This document shows, piece by piece, positions 31,704 to 37,533 of a stretch of 37,533 bases of DNA (positions are counted from its first letter, which is position 1; the number at the start of each line of letters is the position of its first letter). The stretch covers positions 18,178-55,710 of the forward strand of contig NZ_JAMXBJ010000026.1 of the NCBI RefSeq assembly GCF_023913755.1. Reading direction: 5' to 3'. This DNA is from Pseudarthrobacter cellobiosi (GTDB lineage: Bacteria; Actinomycetota; Actinomycetes; Actinomycetales; Micrococcaceae). The notes beneath the pieces are model-generated. The model saw only the letters and a list, made by a program, of their open reading frames with translations. It ran no database searches and was not told where the DNA came from. A program made the translations under genes and the position numbers.

Positions 31704-33419
31704 ATGCGAGCTATTTCCTGGTCAGCGCGCTGTCTCCTGTTGTGCTTGCTGACCGTGGGGATCCTTGGCGGCGCCACCACACCGGCACCGGCCCCTTCCG
31801 GCCCGCCGGCCACAGGATCCGAGAGCCCCGAGCAGACCTACGACGCGCTGGACACCTTCCTCCGGGAGCAACTAGACACCCTCGGGATTCCGGGCGCCGC
31901 CATCGCCGTCGTCTGGGACGGCGTCCAGGTGCACTCCGCCGCATTCGGCCGCGCCGACGAATCCGGGCGGCCGATGACCGTCCAGACGCCGGTGCTGCTG
32001 GCCTCCACCAGCAAGTCCCTCACCGCCATCGCCGTGATGCAGCAGGTGGAGGCCGGTCGGCTGCAGCTGGATGAGCCGGTGCAGACGTACCTGCCCTGGT
32101 TCAGGCTGAACGACAGCCGCTCGCAAGCCATCACGGTCCGCCACTTGCTCCACCAGGCCAGCGGCATGTCATCCAAGGACACGGCCTTTGAAGCCTCCGA
32201 CGCGCAGGGCCCGGAGGCTCTCGAAGAAGGGGTCCGCGCCCTGTCGGGCTCCGCGCTGGCCGGTAAACCGGGCGAGGCCTTCCGCTACGCGAGCGCCAAC
32301 TTCAACATCCTGGGCCTCCTGGTGCAGACAGTCTCCGGCCAGCCGTTCGGTGACTACCTGGAGCAGCACGTCTTCGGGCCGCTGGAGATGGCCCACAGCC
32401 ATCCGACGCAGGCTGCCGCCCGCGCGGACAATGCGGCCGCCGGCTACGCGCTGTGGTTCGGCGCGTTCTGGCGCCAGACCAACGTGCCTGCACCCACCAC
32501 CGGTATGCCGTCGTCCACCCTGTACGCGTCGGCTGAAGACCTGGGCCATCAGCTGATCGCACTGCTCGACGGCGGGAGGTACGGTGATGCCCGGATCCTT
32601 CGGCCCGGGAGCGTGGCGGCGATGTTCGAACCGGGGGTGCAGGTGGACGGCTCCAAGGGGTACGCCATGGGCTGGTTCACCCGGCCGCTCGTGGAATCCG
32701 CCGATCCCGCAGCCCAGCCCGTCCCTGAGGAGGCGTTGCCGACGCTCCGGGAGCATCAGGGCGAATGGGGCAACAGCCACACCTACCTGGCCCTGGTTCC
32801 GAATTCCGGCCTCGGCGTCGCCCTGGTCATCAACGGCAACGACACCGCTGCCCCGTCGCGGCTCAAGTCCATCGACACCAACGTCCTGCGGATCCTCCAC
32901 GGGCAGTCTCCCGTGCCCGCCGTGATTCAGGAGGACTGGCTGCAGCGCTACAGCTGGGCGGTGTCGCTGGCACTGCTGCTGGCGGAACTGCTGTTTCTCT
33001 GGCTGGTGCTGCGGTTACTGCTCCGGCGGCGTGCCGCGCCTCCGAAGCGCTGGGTGCCTCTGGCGTGGGGAGTTGCTGCTCTCGCGCTCGACGGTTTCGC
33101 CTTGTGGCTGTGCCTCAGCTACGCCCCGGCCCGGTTCGACACCCACCTGTTTGTGATCATCCGTCAATTTCCCGACGTCGGGATCTCGCTGGTGCCGGTG
33201 CTCGCACTTGCCATCCTCTGGCCAATTCCGCGGACGGTCTGGCTTCTTTCCGGGACGCGGGCCGGCCCCCATTCCACGCGCTGCCGGGCTCTACCAGTAC
33301 GGTGCGTCATGGGTCTTCAACCTGGCGGTGGCCGAATACTTCATCTACCGGCGCGCCCAAGGACCCGCACGAACGCCCCGCCCTTCCGTCCGGCTGGCTT
33401 AGGGTCAGCCGGGAGCTGA
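31704..33419 (+). CDS. Beta-lactamase-type serine hydrolase with C-terminal membrane helices (probable late frameshift)
   Basis: 571 residues as read. An N-terminal signal (WSARCLLLCLLTVGILGGA) is followed by a class C beta-lactamase/D-peptidase-like domain: SxxK is STSK (Ser101-Lys104), the second motif is Tyr195-Ala-Ser, and GNSHTYLALVPNSGLGVALVING is the last strand region. Three hydrophobic segments follow (about 415-437, 450-473, 485-515), so the catalytic domain is membrane-anchored outside the cell. The final ~60 residues (GTRAGPHSTRCRALPV onward) are arginine-rich and look out of frame. The neighbouring frame over 33250-33402 reads GLYQYGASWVFNLAVAEYFIYRR, a credible membrane end, suggesting a lost or gained base near 33250. 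ATG 31704 chosen; the ribosome site is weak. Confidence 0.8.
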   Translation: MRAISWSARCLLLCLLTVGILGGATTPAPAPSGPPATGSESPEQTYDALDTFLREQLDTLGIPGAAIAVVWDGVQVHSAAFGRADESGRPMTVQTPVLLASTSKSLTAIAVMQQVEAGRLQLDEPVQTYLPWFRLNDSRSQAITVRHLLHQASGMSSKDTAFEASDAQGPEALEEGVRALSGSALAGKPGEAFRYASANFNILGLLVQTVSGQPFGDYLEQHVFGPLEMAHSHPTQAAARADNAAAGYALWFGAFWRQTNVPAPTTGMPSSTLYASAEDLGHQLIALLDGGRYGDARILRPGSVAAMFEPGVQVDGSKGYAMGWFTRPLVESADPAAQPVPEEALPTLREHQGEWGNSHTYLALVPNSGLGVALVINGNDTAAPSRLKSIDTNVLRILHGQSPVPAVIQEDWLQRYSWAVSLALLLAELLFLWLVLRLLLRRRAAPPKRWVPLAWGVAALALDGFALWLCLSYAPARFDTHLFVIIRQFPDVGISLVPVLALAILWPIPRTVWLLSGTRAGPHSTRCRALPVRCVMGLQPGGGRILHLPARPRTRTNAPPFRPAGLGSAGS

Positions 33420-33441
33420 CGGTAGCCGCAAGCGGCGGAAT

Positions 33442-33462
33442 TAGTAAGTGCGCTTACGGATT
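33442..33462. promoter_or_regulatory. Operator-like inverted repeat TAGTAAG...CTTACGG
   Basis: GTAAG-TGCG-CTTAC is a perfect inverted repeat between the serine hydrolase stop and the small membrane protein start. A very similar site occurs at 35221-35240 before the Ser/Thr kinase gene. Confidence 0.45.
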
Positions 33463-33479
33463 GGGATCTAAACTTAATC

Positions 33480-33728
33480 ATGGACACGATCCCGGCGGTT
33501 TTCCTCGTCATCGGGGCAGCGTTCGCCTGGCTGGGCGTGACGCTAGTCGTCATTCTCCGCTCTCGGCGCCGAAGGAGTGCATCGAGGCCGGTACATCCAA
33601 CGCATCCGACGGACCAGGCTCACCCCCGGACCGGCATGCGCTGGCGCCGCCTCCGCAGGATCGCGGACCAGAACACGGGAACTCCGGCGAGACGACGCAG
33701 CCTGAAAGTCAGGAAGGTCCGCCGGTAA
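33480..33728 (+). CDS. Small single-helix membrane protein, hypothetical
   Basis: 82 residues. One hydrophobic helix (about 4-26; IPAVFLVIGAAFAWLGVTLVVIL) is followed by a strongly basic, proline- and histidine-containing tail (RSRRRRSASRP...). No recognised domain. No clear ribosome site before ATG 33480, so translation may be leaderless or the frame may be non-coding; the operator-like repeat 20 bp upstream favours a real promoter. Confidence 0.4.
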   Translation: MDTIPAVFLVIGAAFAWLGVTLVVILRSRRRRSASRPVHPTHPTDQAHPRTGMRWRRLRRIADQNTGTPARRRSLKVRKVRR

Positions 33729-33843
33729 AGGCCTCCCCCGATAACCGCCACTGGCACTTGTGTGGGTCTGGCTCATGTGCGGAGGCGACCGTCGGCACCC
33801 GCCCAAGCGCCGCCGTCGTACTTCTCCGGCGTACTCCGCCGCT

Positions 33844-33987
33844 TCAGGACACGCGGCGGAATTCTCCTGGCCGGAGCTGGACGTGGATGGGCAGCACCAG
33901 CTGGATATGGGTGTCGCCGATGGGCTTGTCGAGCAGCTCGTTGATGGAGGTCTGCCCTTCCAACTCGCTGTGCTGGTTTTTGCCCAT
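33844..33987 (-). CDS. Small hypothetical protein (47 residues)
   Basis: Frame from ATG 33987 reading MGKNQHSELEGQTSINELLD and then KPIGDTHIQLVLPIHVQL. Almost all codons end in G or C and the amino-acid composition is balanced, which suggests real coding; the overlapping plus-strand frame is less convincing. No ribosome site is obvious. It could be a small orphan gene or the start of a decayed longer one. Not recognised. Confidence 0.35.
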   Translation of the reverse strand: MGKNQHSELEGQTSINELLDKPIGDTHIQLVLPIHVQLRPGEFRRVS

Positions 33988-34127
33988 GTATCGAGCTTAT
34001 GTGCGCCACGGCGGGAGTGAATCCCAAGACACGGATGAGCTATGGCCTCTTGTCTGCGGCAGTGCCAGTATGTGGAGAATCAGGTTCGCTGCAGGCGCCC
34101 AAAACCGGGCAGTAAGGATGCGCGGTC
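33988..34127. other. Gap before the PEP-synthase fragment
   Basis: Between a possible small gene and the phosphotransferase fragment. Nothing recognised apart from AAGGAT 8 nt before the fragment's ATG. The stretch 33729-33843 on the other side of the small gene is likewise empty. Confidence 0.4.
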
Positions 34128-34634
34128 ATGGCCTACGTCAACAGTTTGGGCGATGTGGGGGCAGGCGACATCGCCATGGCCGGCGGCAAGGCCGTGGGAC
34201 TGGGCGGCCTCCTTCAGGCCGGGCTGCCGGTCCCCCCAGGCTTTGTGCTGGACACCGCAGCCTATTCGCATTTTGTGGAAGCCAACCACCTTGAGGCCCG
34301 CATCCAGGAACTGGCAACCCTGTCACCGACGGCGGCGCCCCAGGACTACGCGGACGCCTCGGAGCGGATCCAAACCCTGTTCACGGCCGGCACGATGCCG
34401 GCCGACATCGCAGCAGAACTCGGCGCCGCCTACGAGCGTCTTGGCGACGGCGGGGATGCGGCCGTTGCGGTGCGTTCCTCCGCGACGGCTGAGGACCTGG
34501 CCGAGGCCAGCTTCGCCGGGCAACAGGAAACCTACCTGAATGTCCGCGGGGCCGAGGCGCTGTCCGCGGCGGTGATCGATTGCTGGGATTCCCTGTGGAC
34601 GGCGCGACCGCCGCGGCGATCAGCAGCGGGATGA
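34128..34634 (+). pseudogene. Phosphoenolpyruvate synthase / PEP-utilising phosphotransferase, 5' fragment
   Basis: The first 160 residues match the ATP-grasp N-terminus of PEP synthase or rifampin-phosphotransferase-like enzymes: GGKAVGLGGLLQAGLPVPPGFVLDT, AVRSSATAEDLAEASFAGQQETYLNV and DCWDSLWTAR. Intact relatives run to about 750-900 residues with swivelling His and PEP-binding domains; here similarity stops at Arg160 (34607) and the frame ends nine codons later in the antisense of another broken gene. The ATG-binding-loop part alone cannot work. The junction is the same point at which the facing membrane-protein gene is cut. Confidence 0.85.
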
Positions 34635-35025
34635 ACCATCGGAGCAGGGCAACTTGAGCCGCCCCGACGTCTCCGCCCGTTTCACTCGCGGCGAGCGGTG
34701 CGAATTCCATTCCTGGCAGCATCGCGTACAGCGTGCTGCCGATGACGACGAAGGGCAGCGCGGCGGCGCTCCAGCGGTCTTCGCCTAGCTCGTGCAGGTG
34801 GCTTCTGATCGCGAGGAATGCCACGGCCAGGACTGCTGAAGCGACTCCCGTCGCCAAATGCACAACCCCCCAGCGCGTCGAGTCGGCGGTGACCTCCGCA
34901 ACCAACGCATCAATGTTCGGCTGTGGACCCGGAAGGTACGGGTGGTAACCGAGAGCGGCGAGCAGGATCACTGGCGCGATCGCCACGACGCCTGCGCGAA
35001 GCGAATACTTAGCCTGGATAGACAT
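34608..35025 (-). pseudogene. Membrane protein, 5' fragment cut at a rearrangement junction
   Basis: From ATG 35025 (AGGAGG upstream) about 139 residues with four hydrophobic helices (VVAIAPVILLAALGY; WGVVHLATGVASAVLAVAFLAI; AAALPFVVIGSTLYAML; VALLRWFIPLLIAAAV). The frame then runs on as arginine/proline-rich antisense of the PEP-synthase fragment down to 34381, which is not natural protein. The gene therefore lost its 3' end at about 34608-34613. The family was not recognised; integral membrane protein of unknown function. Confidence 0.75.
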
Positions 35026-35278
35026 GAGGAGCCTCCTGCAGCAGGTGCCACGCCGGGCTCCCTCCCACCGGAGTCGCAGTTCTGGAAACTCAGTATATGC
35101 CGGTGAGTCATGGGAACGATGCGGGCACCACTCACCGGTTCCTTGAGGGTGCACCACATCGCCGGTTCCGGATTTCCACGGCCATCCGGTGATGGCTGGC
35201 TTCACTCGGAGCGGCCAATATAGTAAGTTGCCTTATGATTTTGGTATATACATTGCCGCAGCGCCGGAAGGAACGGGT
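35026..35278. promoter_or_regulatory. Divergent gap with operator-like site before the Ser/Thr kinase
   Basis: Intergenic stretch between the truncated membrane protein and the kinase. TAGTAAGTTGCCTTATGATT (35221-35240) resembles the inverted repeat at 33442-33462 (TAGTAAG then CTTA spaced by 3-4 bases). Nothing else recognised. Confidence 0.4.
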
Positions 35279-36538
35279 ATGGTGGCGGAATCGCCGAGCT
35301 CCATCAGAATTGACGTGGTTGGCGGACGTTACCGGCTGGGCGAGGTGATCGGCCGAGGCGGCATGTCGTCCGTCTACCGTGCAAGCGATGAGAATCTGGG
35401 TCGGGACGTGGCCTTGAAGCTCTTCGCACCCCAGGCCCCCGACGCAGACCAGTTGAAACGCCAGGAAGCTGAGATCACGCTGCTGGCGACCCTGAACCAT
35501 CCCAGCCTCGTGACGCTGTTCGATGTCGGCGTCGACCTACGCATCCCGGATGAGCCCCGGCCGTTCCTGACGATGGAACTGGTCGAGGGACAGGATCTGC
35601 GCAGCCGGATCAGGCACAGTGAGGTCCCCTTGGACGAGCTCGCCGTCATAGGAGCCGGCATCGCTGACGCACTGGCCTATGTCCATGGCCTCGGCATCCT
35701 CCACCGCGATATCAAGCCGGGCAACATCCTCTTGGTGCAGACCCGGCCCGGGGAGCCACTGCGGGCCAAGGTCGCAGACTTCGGCATAGCACGAATCGGC
35801 GACGCAACACGTCTGACCGCTACTGGAGCAATGGTGGGCACCGCGGCGTACCTGAGCCCCGAACAGGCTATGGGCTCCCCGCTCACCCCTGCCACAGACA
35901 TCTATTCGCTGGGACTGGTCCTGCTCGAATGCATCAAGCAGACGATGGAGTACCCCGGCAGCGCTGTGGAATCTGCCGTGGCCAGGCTGCACCGCGCGCC
36001 CGCAATTGCCGCGGATCTCCCTGCCGAGTGGGCCGACCTGATCCGGTCGATGACGGCAATCGAGCCGCTGGAACGCCCGACAGCTGCGGACATCGAGACG
36101 GCGCTGCGGCAGGCCCTTGTCTCGCCGACATCCACTCCCGGCAAACTTGCACCGGAAACCACGCGTGTGCTGCCGGCCAAGCCGTTCAGGACGCCGTCCG
36201 TCACAGCAGAGTCGCCCTCCCCTAATCTGCCGGCCAGGCCAACCAACGAAGGCCCCAACGGCGAGGATTCCGCCAACGCCGCCCAGCCGCGGCTGGCGCC
36301 TGATGCCGATCAGCCCAGCCGCCCCAGGGGAGCGCGCCGACGGAAGTCATTCCGCGCGGGACAGAAGGTGCGGCTCTGGGTAGTGGCCATCCCGGTCGTT
36401 CTCGCGCTGGTGGGCGGGGCCGCGGCACTGACAGCGGGCCAGGCGCCAGAGTCCACATCCGGCGTCGTGCCTTACCCTGCGGTGAGCGGCACGCTGGGTG
36501 ACCACCTTCAGGAACTTCAGAAGAGTGTGGAACCATGA
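35279..36538 (+). CDS. Transmembrane serine/threonine protein kinase (PknB-like)
   Basis: 419 residues. Kinase domain about 18-290: glycine loop GRGGMSSVY (25-33), Lys47 (VALKLF), catalytic HRDIKPGN (142-149), DFG at 167-169, activation-end SPEQ. A low-complexity proline/alanine-rich juxtamembrane region (about 290-360) precedes one membrane helix (about 367-388, LWVVAIPVVLALVGGAAAL) and a short outside tail of about 30 residues without PASTA repeats, so the sensor part is minimal. ATG at 35279 with AAGGA upstream. The stop overlaps the lipoprotein start (ATGA), so the two products probably act together outside the membrane. Confidence 0.92.
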   Translation: MVAESPSSIRIDVVGGRYRLGEVIGRGGMSSVYRASDENLGRDVALKLFAPQAPDADQLKRQEAEITLLATLNHPSLVTLFDVGVDLRIPDEPRPFLTMELVEGQDLRSRIRHSEVPLDELAVIGAGIADALAYVHGLGILHRDIKPGNILLVQTRPGEPLRAKVADFGIARIGDATRLTATGAMVGTAAYLSPEQAMGSPLTPATDIYSLGLVLLECIKQTMEYPGSAVESAVARLHRAPAIAADLPAEWADLIRSMTAIEPLERPTAADIETALRQALVSPTSTPGKLAPETTRVLPAKPFRTPSVTAESPSPNLPARPTNEGPNGEDSANAAQPRLAPDADQPSRPRGARRRKSFRAGQKVRLWVVAIPVVLALVGGAAALTAGQAPESTSGVVPYPAVSGTLGDHLQELQKSVEP

Positions 36539-37062
36539 CCCCGTTTCAGTCCAAGAACCAACGCACCGGAGCACGGGGAGCAGGCCTTGCCGCCGCCCTG
36601 GCGGTGGCAGTCTCGCTCGCTGGCTGCGGCCCGGCCGATACCGGCATGCAGCGCGACACTGCCCACCAGCTCCAGGAACTCGTGCTCGGCGTGAGCCAGG
36701 CAGCGGCCGCAAACGATCACGCGGCCGCGCTCAAGACCCTGGACAGCCTGGAAGCGGACGTGGCGACTGCAGCCGGCAGCGGCCAGGTTTCCGAGGAACG
36801 GCGCCGGAAAATCATGACCAGCATCACCGCCGTCAGGGCCGACCTCAATGCCGCCGCAGACGCCGCCGCAGCGGCAGCGAAAGCAGCGGGAGCAGTGGCC
36901 GCCGCAGCGGCAGAAGCGGAGAAGACCAAGACCGACGCGGAAGCCGCCGCGCAGGCCGCCCAGGAAAACACTGCGCCCGTCGTGCCGGTACCTGTACCGG
37001 CACCAGCCCCTGCACCGGAACAGGGAAAAGGCGAGGGCAAAGGCAAAAACAAGAACGGCTAA
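36535..37062 (+). CDS. Alanine-rich coiled-coil lipoprotein
   Basis: 175 residues. Signal peptide with lipobox SLAGC (Cys31 lipidated), then a helical region of about 100 residues very rich in alanine, glutamate and lysine (heptad-like, probable coiled coil). A valine-proline repeat tract (PVVPVPVPAPAPAP) follows and the protein ends with a glycine/lysine-rich tail. It overlaps the kinase stop by 4 bp. The architecture suggests an extracytoplasmic ligand or sensor partner of the kinase (inference). No enzyme domain recognised. Confidence 0.82.
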   Translation: MTPFQSKNQRTGARGAGLAAALAVAVSLAGCGPADTGMQRDTAHQLQELVLGVSQAAAANDHAAALKTLDSLEADVATAAGSGQVSEERRRKIMTSITAVRADLNAAADAAAAAAKAAGAVAAAAAEAEKTKTDAEAAAQAAQENTAPVVPVPVPAPAPAPEQGKGEGKGKNKNG

Positions 37063-37107
37063 GGATTTGCCGTCCACCCTGGCGGACCCTTCGACTACGC
37101 TCGTAGG

Positions 37108-37455
37108 ATGCCTGTTCTCATCGCTCCGGACGTCAGTTATCACTCCTCCTGGCTGGAAGGATCCACGGAATTTGGCGGCGCCAACCGGGACGGTGGGGGC
37201 CCGGAGGACTGGTCCTTGGAAGAACTCAAAGATGCCCAGTCGTTCCGCCGCTTTGTCGATGCCCTCGTAAACGATGCGCTGCCGGAGAGCCCGCGCAAGC
37301 CGGGGTACGTGCCCTGCACGTACTTATGGATTGTGGAGGGTGACACGTTCCTTGGCTCGCTGGCCATCAGGCACGAGCTGAACGATTTCCTGCTCAACGA
37401 GGGCGGGCACATCGGCTACAGCGTGAGGCCCTCTGCTAGGTGCGTGGGTCGGTAA
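37108..37455 (+). pseudogene. GNAT-family N-acetyltransferase, truncated at the window edge
   Basis: The first ~110 residues match GNAT acetyltransferases: LWIVEGDTFLGSLAIRHELNDFLLNEGGHIGYSVRPSAR, ending exactly where the acetyl-CoA pyrophosphate loop (R/Q-x-x-G-x-G/A) should follow. Instead come four unrelated residues and a stop at 37455. The remaining CoA-binding half is absent. Either an insertion or a deletion has cut the gene near 37434-37445; the following sequence is non-coding in all frames to the window end. Confidence 0.75.
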
Positions 37456-37494
37456 TTGTTTGAGGGTTCCTCAGGTTTGAGCCGTAATGGCCCG

Positions 37495-37532
37495 AGGCCG
37501 GTTTCCTTGTCTTGGAAAGGTGCCGGCCTTTT
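37495..37532 (+). terminator. Terminator-like hairpin at the right edge
   Basis: AGGCCGG (37495-37501) pairs with CCGGCCT (37523-37529), with an inner TTTCC/GGAAA stem, followed by TTTT. It may end the truncated GNAT transcript or belong to an inserted element. Confidence 0.5.
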
Positions 37533-37533
37533 G

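Noticed and set aside
34381..34607. C-terminal half of the membrane protein frame (minus strand)
   Set aside because: The frame continues, but only as antisense of the PEP-synthase fragment; the Arg/Pro-rich composition is not protein-like.
1..37533. CRISPR array, tRNA or rRNA genes, complete transposase
   Set aside because: No regular spaced repeats, tRNA-like cloverleaf or rRNA sequence was seen, and no transposase motif was recognised.

Overview
The window is a high-GC actinobacterial chromosome segment. Codon use (GC at most third positions), frequent GTG starts, GTGA/ATGA stop-start overlaps and the gene families point to a Micrococcaceae member of the Arthrobacter/Pseudarthrobacter type. 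The genus is inferred from sequence style only.

Positions 1-28.2 kb form one coherent catabolic island around a SorC-type regulator (6409-7443). Leftward from the regulator runs a tightly coupled operon: GlpD-like oxidase, GlpK-like FGGY kinase, lipoate ligase/octanoyltransferase-like protein, second GlpD-like oxidase and lipoyl synthase LipA (cut by the window edge). Rightward lie a BKACE-type beta-keto acid cleavage enzyme, an EHN-type epoxide hydrolase, a ribose-type ABC importer (binding protein, permease, ATPase, second permease) and a PepD-like M20 peptidase. Converging from the right on the minus strand, 28.2 down to 20.7 kb encodes a second ribose-type ABC importer, a glycerol-1-phosphate dehydrogenase-like (AraM-like) protein, an FGGY kinase and a NagD/AraL-like HAD phosphatase. 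From 20.6 to 16.7 kb lies an acetoin-dehydrogenase-like thiamine-diphosphate enzyme (E1 alpha, E1 beta) whose E2 is split into a free 80-residue lipoyl protein and a 222-residue catalytic core, with a class II aldolase gene between the two. No E3 gene is present.

Working hypothesis: polyols or related sugars are imported, phosphorylated and oxidised, cleaved by the aldolase and/or the ThDP complex to acyl-CoA and triose phosphate or aldehyde. The ligase-like protein and LipA would lipoylate the free carrier. AT-rich TGAATA-type elements lie in all five promoter gaps of the island, so it may be one SorC regulon. The substrate cannot be read from the sequence.

The right part (28.3-37.5 kb) is different and partly decayed. 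It has a broken BASS symporter, an intact OFA-type MFS transporter with a 47-residue partner protein, hipBA toxin-antitoxin remnants, a secreted/membrane serine hydrolase with a probable late frameshift, and a rearrangement scar where a PEP-synthase fragment and a membrane-protein fragment meet tail to tail. It ends with an apparently intact Ser/Thr kinase-lipoprotein pair and a GNAT gene broken at the window edge, perhaps by a mobile element. No rRNA, tRNA or CRISPR array was seen.
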